Counted from the first letter of the stretch, positions 33,393 through 44,676 are shown. The stretch is DNA of 64,000 nt from Takakia lepidozioides (GCA_030704615.1 CM060731.1:19158001-19222000), one strand, 5' to 3'. Notes: generated by a model not told the origin, from the sequence alone. Numbers and translations: made by a program.

Positions 33393-34850
33393 GTGAGGGT
33401 GACCACCAGAGGTCTCCCGTCCTCTCTTTCCATTCATCTATCACTGCAGCGATGCAATGGATATCTACATTATAGTCGATCGAAATCCAATGTCATCACC
33501 CACACCAGCAACCACATTCGTTGTCCCAGCAACTTCTCTTCCGTTCAGGTCATTTGGGATGTGTTCTGCTTTGTTTTGCGGTGCTTCTCTCTTTCTCCAA
33601 TCTGGTGACATTCTCGATCTGGAAGAGATCCACGCACCATCCAGATTTGAAGTTGGGGATGATGCTTCATGATGTGATTGTCTCTTGGTTACTTAAGGGT
33701 TTCTGTACCACAGGTTTGACTCTGTTCTAGGTCAAGAATGTCTCCAGAAAAAGAAAGGGGAAAATGGAGAAGCAAGCACGCAATACAAAGTAGGAGACAC
33801 TCCAGAAAGAGTGACCAATTGTCAACATCCTCTTGGTTGTTTTAAATCATCAATTGAAGGTGTTGGTAGGAAGTTAGCTGGACGTGTTTGAAGTGCTGGA
33901 GTTAGCTGGAAGTCCGTAAGTGTTGGCTGAATGTGAAAGTTAGGAAGGGAGACCTCCCATGGTAGTTAACTACACTTGTTGGTATGTGCAGGATTTCATG
34001 GTCGGACCTCAAAACCATTCTGGATGTGAAAAACGACAAAGAGGCAATGCCACTTGTGTTCACCTCCGATCGGACCTGGAATTACTGGACAAGAGTGTTC
34101 ATGAAATGGAGAAGGCGAGCTCATTGACCCCAAAGGGAATATCCCCATGAAAAGCAGCCAGCACTCAAAAAATCTAGCGTTGCTCGACTGCAGGGTTTGG
34201 ACGACAGCCAGATTTGGAAGGTTGCCCACATGTTACTCAAAAACAAAGTGTCGATGCGTCATCCATACACAGGGCCTGACCCCGATGTTCTGAGTCTAGA
34301 GGATTATTGCAAGTACAAGAAGTTGAGGAGGCACAATATTGATGATATCATGGTCGGTTTTGGATTTAAGGAGCCGACGAAGGACAACCGACATCCATAC
34401 ACAAAGTTGGAGTGGACCGCCATCAAACATAAGTACGAAATCAACAAGCACAGTTTTTGTGCACTTAAGAATGCTCTCGGAACCCCTACCTTGACGCAAA
34501 AATGAAGCCAACGACTGGAAAGCAGAAGCAACCACTTCAATTTCTGAATTAATTCAAGCCATGAAATCGCTTGCAGAGACCCACGAGGTTCGCTTGATAG
34601 AGTTTGCAGTGTGTGCGAGATTGGAACAGGGCTCGAGAGATTGAGACGGTGGCAATGTTCGCCACAAAAGCATTTGAAGTTGTTTCGCTCATCATGATCA
34701 GCACATTGAATGAGCGTCCAGACAAGATCGAGCCTTGGATGGAGAATGAGTTCGCCGACCTCTTCAATGGCATGAGGGTCAAGAAAAATCAGGACCAACG
34801 TATTTTGTGTCATCACACGATACTGATAGCTCTCATGAGCTGCTAGCGTA
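33393..34850 (+). CDS. Downstream exons of the ParB-like gene, broken frames
   Basis: The stretch starts with a small intron (33393-33449) holding a degenerate palindrome. After a second intron (33916-33991, donor GTAAGT, again with a palindrome) an exon reads ISWSDLKTILDVKNDKEAMP and TSDRTWNYWTRVFMKWRRR. Then come frames 34197-34505 (WKVAHMLLKNKVSMRHPYTG, YCKYKKLRRHNIDDIMVGFG) and about 34560-34845 (AVCARLEQGSREIETVAMFA, ERPDKIEPWMENEFADLFNG). Composition and splice sites look genuine, but the pieces are in different frames. No domain was recognised. The recurrent presence of one palindrome per intron is notable. Confidence 0.4.
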
Positions 34851-35079
34851 CATTCAATCCACAAAGGGGAAATTCCTTATAGAGACAAGCTTCTACATTC
34901 CATTGAGAGGGAGATTTTTTTTCAAGACAAAGAATTTTGAGACTCCAATAAATAGCTCTCATGAGCTGCTAGCGTACATTCAATCCACAAAGGGGAAATT
35001 CCTTATAGAGACAAGCTTCTACATTCCATTGAAGAGGGAGATTTTTTTCAAGACAAAGAATTTTGAGACTCCAATAAAT
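34828..35079 (+). repeat. Recent 126-bp tandem duplication
   Basis: 34828-34953 is repeated at 34954-35079 with almost no change (one GAGAGG/GAAGAGG difference and a T-run length change). Each copy begins AGCTCTCATGAGCTGCTAGC and ends AACTCCAATAAAT-like. It spans the end of one frame and the leader of the next ORF, and the near-identity shows it is recent. Confidence 0.9.
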
Positions 35080-35103
35080 ATTCATTTCCATTTCATTTTT
35101 CCG

Positions 35104-35347
35104 ATGGCAGACGCGGAGTGGGACACCGTGGACGAGGTCGTGCGGAGGAGCATCACAGCCGACCATCGATACATCCCAAGAGTGCTACATACAAAGGCGG
35201 AAGAATCTGAAAATCCTCTGCAAAGTCGCTACTACAACAATGAGATCCGATCATCGGCCATCGACCAGGTCGTTGAGACCTTCTGTCCGGAGGGCTCTTC
35301 CGTTGTCAATGTGTATTGTTGTGGGATTGTCACATACTCGCTTCTGG
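35104..35347 (+). CDS. 5' exon of an unidentified gene (weak DNA-methyltransferase-like feature)
   Basis: ATG at 35104 starts MADAEWDTVDEVVRRSITAD and the exon ends before a good donor (GTAAGA at 35348). The middle has YYNNEIRSSAIDQVVETFC and the end SSVVNVYCCGIVTYSLL. The arrangement resembles the segment before and at motif I of beta/gamma-class amino-methyltransferases (hydrophobic strand then a G-rich loop), but the canonical DPFxGxGT is not present. The methyltransferase reading is therefore only a hint. The next intron contains two palindromes and the hairpin tandem repeats; no clear second exon was found before the piggyBac insertion. Confidence 0.35.
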
Positions 35348-35399
35348 TAAGAACCTACAAACTCAAATGTTAATTTGCTTCGTGAAATTTTCGTCCAGT

Positions 35400-35417
35400 G
35401 ACGGGAGATCTCCCGTC
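35400..35417. repeat. Palindrome GACGGGAGATCTCCCGTC
   Basis: A fully symmetric 18-bp copy with G/C instead of C/G as outer pair, a compensating change. A second degenerate copy follows at 35428. Confidence 0.9.
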
Positions 35418-35479
35418 AATCCTTTTGTCGGGAGATCTTCCGTCGTTCGTTTAGTGGGATACATCCGGCGGTAAATTAA

Positions 35480-36990
35480 GTTCAATCAGGACACTAGTGA
35501 TACCCAGGTGATTAACCACACATTCATTACGGGGATTTCAAGAGTGCCTGAACAGACTTACCTTGTAAACCACAAGACTTTATGCAACACTGGCAATGTT
35601 GGATAAGATCTTGTAGTTAACTTGGTAGGTATGGCCAGACATAAAACTTGAAGTATTTCCCAGATTGTGAGAGCTCTCATATTGCTTCACATGATGGGTT
35701 GAAAGTGTGCGTAGGAAGTCACCATATTTTCCAAGCGATTTTTTGACCTCCTTCTACGGGTGACCTCCCTTCTTTCTTTGTCTAGGTTCATCTGTGTCTT
35801 TCACTGTATCCAGTTCGTAGAATTTGGATCATTGAAACCTTCTCCCTTCCGGTCCATTGACCATTCAAGTATTTCAAGATGAACCTCGAGTAGGACTTGG
35901 CTGGCACGACACGCTACTGATACCCAAGTGATCCATAACATTCATGACGGGACATTTGGAGTGCAGCCAAATACTTTCAGAGGGCGACACAAGTCTTTAT
36001 ATTACAGACTGGCGATGTAATCTAAAATCTTGCGTGGCTTTAATGTAAGTATGGCCATGCACAAGCCTGAATTGTCACTGCTAAGAATGATGATGTGTTG
36101 AAAGTGTTTTTGGCAGAAGTCCAGTGAACGACCTTTTGACCATTCATTTGAACAATCATTTGAGATGAACCTCGCGCTAGATTACTGTTTCAAAAACACT
36201 ACTGATACCCACGTGATTAGCTACATTCATTGCAGGACTTCTCTAGTTGCCTCCGTATTCTTACAAAGTGATACACAAGACTTTAGTTAACACACTTGCG
36301 ATGTTATCTAACATCTTGGGTATCACTTTGTAACTATGGCCATGCACATGCAGGAATGTCTCTGCTTTGAATGCTATATCCTTGCTTCAAATGATGATGG
36401 GTTGAAAGTGTTTGCTGGCAGACGTGGATTGACAGGAGATCTCCCAGCTTTACTATGTCGGGAGACCTCCCGTTGTTGCTTCTCGGAAGATAATGACCAT
36501 TAATGACCATTCTTTTCGGCCTGTTTAAGATGACCAGTCTGACACAAAACACTATTAATAACCTAGGTGATTAACCACAATGATTAAGGGGATTTCAAGA
36601 GTGCATGATCAAACTTACCATGTAAACCACAAGACTTTGTGTATCATTAGCAATGTTATATAAGATCTTGTGGTTTACTCGATAAGTATGGCAAGCCAGA
36701 AACATGGAGTAATTCCCAGATTGATTTATTGATGATGTGTCAAATGTGAGTGCTGGTAGAATTTCATTGATGGGAGATATTCTGTTCTTCCATTGACGGG
36801 AGACCTCCCGTCCTCCCTTTCACTATACTTATTTGAGTCTTGTCCGGCGAGGAACTACCCGGATGATTAGCCAGATTCATTCTGAGTGCATGCGCATTCC
36901 TACAATGTGATACACAAGATTTTATTTAACACAATGGCGATGTTATCTAAGATCTTGTGGATCAATTTGTGGGCATGGACATTCTAAGTC
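35480..36990 (+). repeat. Tandem units (about 300-420 bp) with a conserved, covarying hairpin
   Basis: Five units start near 35490, 35917, 36200, 36545 and 36858 with ACTGATACCCAAGTGATTA-like sequence and ATTCATTACGGG, followed by a hairpin. Stems differ between units but stay paired: GTAAACCACAAGA with TCTTGTGGTTTAC (36622-36634/36666-36678), and ACAAAGTGATACACAAGA with TCTTGGGTATCACTTTGT (36263-36280/36314-36331). The loop keeps a GCGATGTTATCTAA-type motif, and TATGGCCATGCACAAGCCTG-like sequence follows. The array continues on the other side of the piggyBac element (43840-44420). Confidence 0.75.
36795..36812. repeat. Palindrome GACGGGAGACCTCCCGTC
   Basis: Outer pair G/C, central AC, within the hairpin tandem-repeat region. 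Degenerate copies lie at 36431 and 36458. Confidence 0.9.
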
Positions 36991-37289
36991 TCTGAAAATG
37001 AGTCCTCTGTTATTGCTTAACCCCTAAGCGTCAAAACGACCCAACTTGGGTCGGTTGGGTTTAGAAAACAGGCTGGTTATCCCTGAGGTTAAGCCTGATG
37101 TGGGCCCACATAGGCTCATTCGATTGGAAATCAAGTCAGGTATGATGTGGCATTGCCCAATTGGTCATATGTCTTGGCAATTGCCACGTGGAGAGCGTAG
37201 AGTCCGCCACACTCGTGATTTTGAGGCCACTTTCCACCATCTAACCTGCCTTGAGGATGACGTGACAACTAGGGTCAGGTTAGGGTGAA

Positions 37290-38474
37290 ATTCCATGCAC
37301 CCCCCCATGGCAGGGTGGCGCGTCTCCCAACACCCTTTATTGCGCCACTTACCCCCCTAAATGGCACCCGCAGCCGACCTGCCTCGGAGATCTCCATGCC
37401 TAATCCCCAAGCTGGAATCAATGGCGATGGTAGCTCCGGGCGTGGTTTGGTGTCAAACCTGTTGTTGTGGTGGGGGGGGGGGGGCGGGAGGAGACTCAAT
37501 TGATGCGCAGCGGTGCGCAGCTCGAGAGCTGCCTCGAGATGCTTCTTCGACATTTTTTATTATCGCATTGATGCGATGTTGTGTGCGAGGGAGGCAGCGC
37601 AAGTGGACAGGCATAGAGCCGCGTTGCGTACCTCCAGCCATGCCCGTGAGATTTACTTCAATGTTTTTTTTTGGTGATTTCTCACTCCATGCTTGTGCGA
37701 TGGCTGCGCAGGCAAGGAGCGAGCGGTGGTGGCAGGGAGCGAGCGAGCAGGTGAGTGACCACTTGCAATGGTTTTTTTTTTTTGTTTTTTTTTGTTTTGT
37801 TTTGTTTTTTCGGTGATTGGCTCACTCCATCTTGTGCGATGGCTGCGTAGGGAACGAGCGGTGGTGGCAGGCAGGGAGGAAGCGGGTAGCTGCGCAGGGA
37901 GGGAGCGAGCAGGTGAGTGACCACCTTCAATGCTTTTATTATTATTATTATATTTTTGGGCGATTGGCTCACTCCATGCTTCTGCGATGGCTGCGCAGGG
38001 AACGAGCGGGTGGTTGCGCAGGGAGGAGGAGTTATTTTTTTATTTTTTTATTTTTTATTTTTTATTTTCCGACTTTGTGTGATTTCTCACTCACTCCATG
38101 CGTGTGCAAGGGCTGCGCAGGCAGGGAGCAAGCGAGAGGGGAGGCAGGCTGCCGTCCTCACCTCCAGCAAAGCCCTACTGGGCGCTAGCGATGGTGGCCT
38201 TCAATTCCAACGGCGATGGAGGCAGCGTGGGGCCTGAGCGCATCTTGTGGGTACACTTCGAGCCTCCCTGACTTCATTTCCTGCTTTTCACGTACATTCA
38301 CCTTGAGTTGCCTTGAAGTTTTTGGATAGTTTTGAATGCAGTAAGTCTAATGGTTGCCTTGCTGTTATGGCTGCATATGATTACTGCTTGCCTGCCATGG
38401 GAGGCGATTCTTCATGGGTGTGCCCTGTGTGGGGGAGGTAGCCAGCCTCCATGCAGGTAATCAGCCTGTCCCTT

Positions 38475-38506
<32 letters not shown>

Positions 38507-39309
38507 CCTTCATTTTTGGGTTTGTTTATGCAAATGGTGGATTTCGCTATGGGTTTATCAAATCCAACCCATAATGCCAGCCTACTTGTGTCTTCTCCCT
38601 TCCCCTCTTGAAGTTCCAGCCTATTTTTGTCTTCTCCCTTCACTCTCTTTTCCCATTACTGAAGGTGTTTTCCATTTTGTTTGTGTTTTCTTTTTTGTGT
38701 GTGGGAGGGCTGCCAGGCAGACCAGCCACTCCAAGCCATCATTGTGTCTCCTCCTTTGCGCCATGCTTGTTTATGGCTATCCAAGTTGCCCTACATGGCC
38801 TACTATGGCATCAACCCTCAAGGAGTCTGAACAAAAGCTAAGTATATGACTCCTAACTGGCCTTGGGGTTCTTGTCTTCTTACTTGTCATCGCAACCATT
38901 GTGTGTTGGTGTTTGCCTAAGGTACTGTGCTTCATCTTTGCATATATCACAGTGATTGCAAACTAACCAACACTATGCTTCTCTTGTCATGGCAAGATCT
39001 AATGGCTTTGATGGCAAGTACTAATGTCTACCTCTTTTTTTGTTGTATATATGGCAAGTTGTGGAGGGTGGTCAATGAAGGCTGCCCGCCTACAGCCCCC
39101 AACCCACCTTCCATTGCGGCAAGTGTCAATAGGGTTGAATCAGGCCCTGATGCATCCTCCACAAGTGTTGCAGCCCCAAGGAGGTCCCCTTCCTTCGACC
39201 TCAACTTGCCACCCCTCCCCACAGTGGATGGCATCTCAAATGAGCCTTGGCCCGAGCTTCAGGTTGAATCACGGCCAAACTAGGATGCCACATTTCTGAG
39301 CCTACCCCT
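37290..39309 (+). other. piggyBac left internal region: repeats and simple tracts, no gene supported
   Basis: Between about 37660 and 38130 a 120-150-bp unit (TCACTCCATGCTTGTGCGAT, GGCTGCGCAGG, GAGCGAGC, CAGGTGAGTGACCAC followed by T-rich runs) repeats four times. A T tract of about 30 bases lies at 38477-38506 and a G tract near 37472. The last part, up to 39300, reads weakly as protein but shows no domain; it may include the 5' leader and first exon of the transposase gene. Confidence 0.6.
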
Positions 39310-39640
39310 TTGCCACTTGAAGGACCTCTTACAATTGAAGGTAGAGTTTGTTCCACCTCCCCTCATGCAAGTAGTTTGATGGCCTCACAAGAGACTTTTG
39401 TTTGCTGTCCCAACCTTGAAAATGGTCATGAGATGCTTGTGGATGAGTGGCAACCTCCCAACCAACCTTCCTTGAGTTTCCAGCCACTTGGTGTGGGTTG
39501 TCCCAGCCCTGAAAATGGTCATTTCATGCTTTTGGATGAGTCCCAACCTCCTACCCAACCTTCATTGAGTTTTCAGCCACTTAGTGTAGGTTGTCCCAGC
39601 CCTGAAAAGGGTAAAGGGGTCCTTGTGGAAAAGTCCTAGC
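39310..39640 (+). repeat. Two-copy coding-like tandem repeat upstream of the transposase core
   Basis: A ~114-bp unit appears twice with residues: QPPNQPSLSFQPLGVGCPSP and QPPTQPSLSFQPLSVGCPSP. It is in frame with the region preceding the transposase and probably encodes a disordered N-terminal extension. Confidence 0.6.
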
Positions 39641-39678
39641 CTACCTCTCGATCTTCAAGGAATTTCCAGCCACATGGA

Positions 39679-41782
39679 GTGGCTCATGGGCCTTCAAATG
39701 TGGCCAGTACTTCTAGTGGGAGGTCTAATTCATATATGGTCCGCCCTTGTGTACCAATTAGAGTGAAACAGGGGCTGCTATTTGGTGAGAGTGACAAATA
39801 TGTGGATCCAGAAGCTTATTGGTGTTATGGGGAGATTATTGAGTCTTGGGTGCATGTGCCATCGCAAGAGAAACGAGTTGAGGCAGACTTTGGCCCTTTG
39901 ATTGATTTGAGGACCCTTGCCATTGGGCAATGTGAGTTGCTAGGGCTGCCTAGTTCTAGTTTGTTTGGGGATGGCCTTGATGGTGGGGTTGAAGTACCTT
40001 TGGGGCTGAATTCCATGGGGGATTTGTGCTCACAACACTTGTTGGATAGTGTTGATATTCCTGAGCATTATGATGATGAGGACTTCATTGGGGATGATCC
40101 CCTACCCCATGAGGTTGACACGGACGATGAGGACTTATGGAATGTGCCCGGGCAAGATCAAGACTGTCTCCTTGGTGAATTGGGCGCATATTATGATTCG
40201 GTTGACTTGGATACTATGCACCTCAAAGATCTCTTCAAGGACAGCAATTGGAAGTCCCGACAACCACTTTGGACCCAAGCCCGGCTGAATTCAGTGGACC
40301 AGCCCCTGGGGCAACCTTGCCAGCCATATTTAGGCATTGTGGGATGTCTTGGTTTGATCTATTCTTCCCTCGCAAGAACCTACTTCGTATATGTGAGGAA
40401 ACCAATAGGTATACAAGGTCTTTCATTGATCCAAGTAGTGGTAGAACACATGGTGGGTCAGATTGGAGTCCTTTGGGTGTTGTGGAATTGAGGGCATTTA
40501 TGGGCATATGTGTGTACATGGGTCTTAGAAAACAGCTTGTAGGAGGTCCTATTGGGAGCCCGAGGGTGCTTTGTATGCTTCAGCCACTATCAAGAAAGTA
40601 ATGACGAAGGCTAGGTTTGAGTCAATCCTTAGATGTCTTCACTTGGTAGACAATGCAAGTCTATGTCCTGAAAAATCCAGCCCTGATTATGATAAGTTGG
40701 GGAAGTGCCGGTGGTTGGTAGAGGAGTTGGTGAGAATTAGTGGATCTTTGTACAAGGCTGGAAAAAAATTGACCATCGATGAGATGATGATTGGGTACAA
40801 AGGATAGTACTGCGCTTTCAGGCAGTACATGAAAGCCAAGCCCACTAAGTGGGGCATAAAAGTATGGTGTGTTGCGGATGCCCAAACTAAGTATGTCTTG
40901 AATTTGAGAGTTTACTTGGGGGCTGAAGTGAGCAATGAGAGGCAACATGGCAACAAGAAAGAGGCAGGAGGGCAAGGTTATCATGTGGTCTTAAACTTAC
41001 TTGAAGGGCACCTCCATGTGGGACATACGGTGGTAATGGATAACTTCTTCACTTTTCCAAGGCTTTATTGGGAGTTGTTGAAGGTTGGGACCTATGCCAC
41101 GGGAACCTTGAGGGCTGATCGCATTGGAGTACCTTTATCCTTGTTGGGACATGTGCGAGGGAAACGTGGAGATCTACGGTACAAAATGCACCGCTCTAGG
41201 AAGATGTGTTGTTTGTTGTGGTGGGACAACAAAGGAATCCTACTCCTCTCTACTAGTGCCAACCCCCTTCGTAGTGGTTCTGTTCCAGCCACAGTCTTGC
41301 GATGGGATGGGGTGGTTGGGGCACGGGTTGAGGTGCAATCCTCACCCATACACTTGGAATATCAATCATTCATGCGAGGGGTGGACGTGCATGATCAATT
41401 GCGAGGCTCATATTCATGTCAAACTCGTAGCCACAAGTGGTGGCACCACATCTTTTTCTTTGTCCTTGATACCTCCTTAGTCAACATGTACATTCTTTAT
41501 AGAAGTCATATGACTTCTTTGGGGCAAGAAGTCATGACTCATGCTGCGTTTCAATTGTTTGTTGCAGAGGCACTTACAAGGGGATGGGAGAGTGGGGGCC
41601 GCATTTGCACATCCTTGCTTGTGCCGGCTGGAATGGCTGCAATTCACTATTTGGCGCGGTCTAACTTGAGGCGCAGGTGCTATGTATATAGCACGAGGTG
41701 CCGGTGGTTTTGTAGGTGTTGCGGTGGGCGTTTTTTGTGCCATGACACATGTTTTGCACGTGTTCATCGTCGACGCCGCTAG
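39679..41782 (+). pseudogene. piggyBac transposase (DDE_Tnp_1_7), broken by two frameshifts and an amber codon
   Basis: The N-terminal part is acidic (EHYDDEDFIGDDPLPHEVDT) as in many piggyBac proteins. The core follows in shifted frames: PAIFRHCGMSWFDLFFPRKN, SPLGVVELRAFMGICVYMGL, ARFESILRCLHLVDN, then LTIDEMMIGYKG with the first catalytic aspartate. An in-frame TAG at 40805-40807 follows immediately, and the same frame resumes YCAFRQYMKAKPTKWGIKVW. The second aspartate is in GHTVVMDNFFTFP and the third in MRGVDVHDQLRG, so the DDD triad residues are all present. The C-terminus carries a cysteine-rich finger (RCRWFCRCCGGRFLCHDTC). Frame changes lie near 40.27 and 40.58 kb. It cannot make a full protein without readthrough. 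Confidence 0.9.
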
Positions 41783-41859
41783 GAATGGGTGTGGAGGAGT
41801 GTGTGTGGAGATATGGAGGGTGTAAACTAACTTTAGGGGCCATTCATGTTGGCTGGAAA

Positions 41860-42200
41860 GTTTTTGGGGGCTGGAATTGTCATGGGGCTGACATGCAATA
41901 GTATAGATTGCACTAATATTGACATAGAGGGGCTGGAATTTTGATGGGGCTGCCACACTAATGAGTATAAGGCATAGTTGGGAGATGTAGGGGGTGTAAT
42001 TTGCACTAATATTGACTTAGAGGGGTTGGAATTTTGATGGGGCTGCAACACTTGTGAGTATAAGGCATAGTTGGGAGATGTAGGGGGGCTAATTTGCACT
42101 AATACTTGACTTAGAGGGGCTGGAATTTTGATGGGGCTGCCACACTAATGAGTATAAGGCATAATTGGGAGATGTAGGGGATCTAATTTGCTACAATACT
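41860..42200 (+). repeat. Tandem repeat of about 94 bp, three full units, 3' of the transposase
   Basis: Units contain GAGGGGCTGGAATTTTGATG, GGGGCTGCCACACTAATGAG, TATAAGGCATAGTTGGGAGA and TGTAGGGGG, with starts near 41927, 42020 and 42115. This is non-coding, within the piggyBac element. Confidence 0.8.
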
Positions 42201-43835
42201 AATATTAGAGGGCTTTTTGGTTGTCTGGAATTTCCATGTGCCATAAGAAATAGCATATGTCATGGCTGGAATTTTTTTAGTATTGAAATTTGCCTATGTT
42301 TGTGCAAATATTTCCATTTTGATAGGCCTTGAGGCTTTTTTGATGAGTAGGAGGCTCTCTGACACTTTGTTTAGGGATGGTAATGCATAGTAGGGGCTGA
42401 TAGGGTGGTGGGGTGGCAGGAAGATATGTAGGGTTAACATCTTCACAAGGAGCGGCGACATTCATTTTGCCAAGTCTAACACCTCTACACCAACATTAGT
42501 TGGGGGCCGGGGGGGGGGGGGGGGGGTTGTCGGCTGCGATGGGCAGTTCAAGTGGGTTCAATCCCCACCCGAGTCGTGGGTGTGGTAGATTAGTTGGGGC
42601 TGATTGGATGCCTAAGGAGGTAGTTTAGTTTCATCTTTGATGTGGGTGTGGTAGAGGAGTTGGGGCTGATTGGGGTTGGGGGAGGAGAAGTGATGTTTTT
42701 GTGATGGAGGGTATGGTAGAGTAGATGGGGCTGATTTGGTGAGGGTGGAAGAGTATGAGGGGCTGATTGGTTCCTTGCATTATTGTAGACACTAAGTTCA
42801 ACACTATGCTGAACTAGTGGTCATGTTTTGATCATGGTGGAATATATGGTTCAATGGCCGATTGAACCAAGTGATGATAGCATGCAACACTAGAACATAT
42901 GAGGACTTGTGCAAAATGATGTGTGACAAATGAATACACTACAGGTTCAAGAACTTATAAACACTTAGGCAAAATTGGTGTGTGATAGATCAATACACAA
43001 AAAAGTAAAGGACTTAGATAAATTGAGTGGATGCACATAGTGCAACAAAGGGAGGGCTTAGGGCCAAAATGGACAAGTTGGTGGGGTGGGTGACCCCAAA
43101 ACCCAATAAACATAGGGGTGGCCCGAACCTGGGTGGGGGGGTGGACATGCCTTGGGAGGGGTGGAGGCATAATCAATTTAGGGACGGGTAGAATGAGGCA
43201 CCCCCTAAAACCCTCCACAAGAGAGGGCTACTGGCCAAAAATTATAGGCCCACATAGGTGCAATTGCAAGTCTCATGGGTAGGGGGGTAAAAAGACCTAG
43301 TAGTAGACTCAGATTGGCCCGAAATGTTTTTGGGGAAAAGCCATACCCACCCACAACATTCCCACCGGAGTGATTTCAAACGTTTTCCTCAATTTTCTGA
43401 ACAAACCTTTTTGCCTGCCCGAAGGAAAATCCCAAATTTGACCCCCCATTTTTAGCATACAAAGCAGCCCACCTGAGATTATGTCAGAAAAAAGATGAAA
43501 TTTGCAGGGAAGGTGTCTTATATGACAGGGCACCAGATTCTGGAGAGTGTCATGTCAGACCAGTTCGCACATGGGAAATTCGATAGAAAAAACATTTTTT
43601 TTCCCTATTTATTTCATGTTTTTTTTTTTTTTTTTGCACCACTTTAGACATTATATTCTTTGGATCTGCTGGTTGGATTTAGACAGGGATTTTTGTGGTC
43701 GTAGGTGGGGTAGTTGAGAGTATATTCCAACGGTTAGTTTTACAGGGCCTTAGTAAATCTCAAGATATAATGTTTTAGAGGGCCAGGGTCCAGTTTTTGA
43801 GGTCTTGGCAAAAATTGGCCCTTGTCCTTTAGGGG
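42201..43835 (+). other. piggyBac right internal region, no gene supported
   Basis: It includes a G homopolymer of about 18-20 bases (near 42508-42527), GGGGCTGATTGG-type degenerate repeats (42590-42770), a T tract near 43620 and the right inverted end. The last ~500 bp share sequence features with the MITE at 62990-63793 (for example CATACAAAGCA followed by GAGATT), suggesting that MITE derives from a related element. Confidence 0.55.
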
Positions 43836-43839
43836 TTAA

Positions 43840-44420
43840 AATGATGGGTTTAATGTGTGAGATGGAAGTATGTATGTACGTACATACGTGAGATGGATTA
43901 GTTTATAAGGATGTTGTTCTAAATTATATTGATTTTTTGGTTACGTCCTATGACGGGACACCTCCCTTCATACATTGCCAATTCCTACTGATACCCATTT
44001 GATTAGTAACATTCATCATGGGACATTTTGGGGTGCAGCCAAATAGTTACAGAGGGTCACACAAGTCTTTATGTTACACTCTGGCAATGTAATCTAAATC
44101 TTATGTGGCCTTCATGTAATTCTTGGCATGCACAAGCCTGAATAGTTCTTGCTTACGATGATGGGCGGAAAGTGTGAGTAGGCAGAGGTCCATTGAATAT
44201 CCTATTTGATTAGTAACAACCCAAGTGATTAGTAACATTCATTACAAGACATTTCTAGGTGCAACCAAATAGTTGCAGAGGGTCACACAAGTCTTTATAT
44301 TACACACTGGCGATGTAATCTAAAATCTTGTGTGGCCTTCATGTAATTATGGCCATGCACAAGCCTGAAATGTGTTTGCTCGGTTAATGCATGAAATTAT
44401 GATGGGTTGAGAGTGTGAGA
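43840..44420 (+). repeat. Continuation of the hairpin tandem units after piggyBac
   Basis: Units near 43985 and 44215 again begin TACTGATACCCATTTGATTA / CCCAAGTGATTAGTAACATT. The hairpin is now GGTCACACAAG paired with CTTGTGTGGCC (44281-44291/44327-44337), a third stem sequence with pairing kept. Confidence 0.75.
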
Positions 44421-44487
44421 TGGCGGAAGTTCCGGTTTATTCTAATTAAATTACATCGTTCGATGGGCGATCTCCCGTCGTCCTGCA

Positions 44488-44503
44488 ACGGGAGGCCTCC
44501 CGT
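44488..44503. repeat. Palindrome ACGGGAGGCCTCCCGT
   Basis: A fully symmetric core with GC centre, on the far side of the piggyBac insertion. A degenerate partner lies at 44462. Confidence 0.9.
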
Positions 44504-44676
44504 CCTCCTTTGAGCATTAACATCTTTCTGTTGGGACTGCCCAGTTACTGAAAATTACTAACCGGTTAATTTTTGATACATCAGGAATCGAACTGTAGGG
44601 TGTTGGAAGTAACGCACCCTGGTCGTATGGTCTCAGCAAGAGCCTCTGCTGAGAATCCTTTAACCTTATCAAACTG

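Larger units (their letters stand above)
37021..43835 (+). mobile_element. piggyBac-type transposon, 6.8 kb, TTAA duplications
   Basis: The element is flanked by TTAA (37017-37020 and 43836-43839). Its ends are inverted: CCCCTAAGCG on the left and, read inward from the right, CCCCTAAAGG. A subterminal perfect dyad GACCCAACTTGGGTC lies at 37038-37052. It holds a piggyBac transposase (39.7-41.8 kb), several internal tandem repeats and simple tracts. Excision at TTAA would rejoin a hairpin tandem unit of the host interval: flanking sequence on both sides continues the ...GCCATGCACAAGCCTG...ATGATGGGTT pattern. The transposase has disabling changes, so this copy should be immobile without help. 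Confidence 0.9.

Noticed and set aside
37285-38237. ORFs over the T-rich tandem repeats in the piggyBac element
   Set aside because: Low-complexity and repeat-driven (poly-F, GGGGG tracts); no domain.
42552-42568. tRNA T-arm-like GTGGGTTCAATCCCCAC
   Set aside because: A perfect T-stem/loop, but no acceptor, D-arm or anticodon arm can be folded around it; upstream is a G homopolymer. Chance or a decayed SINE piece.
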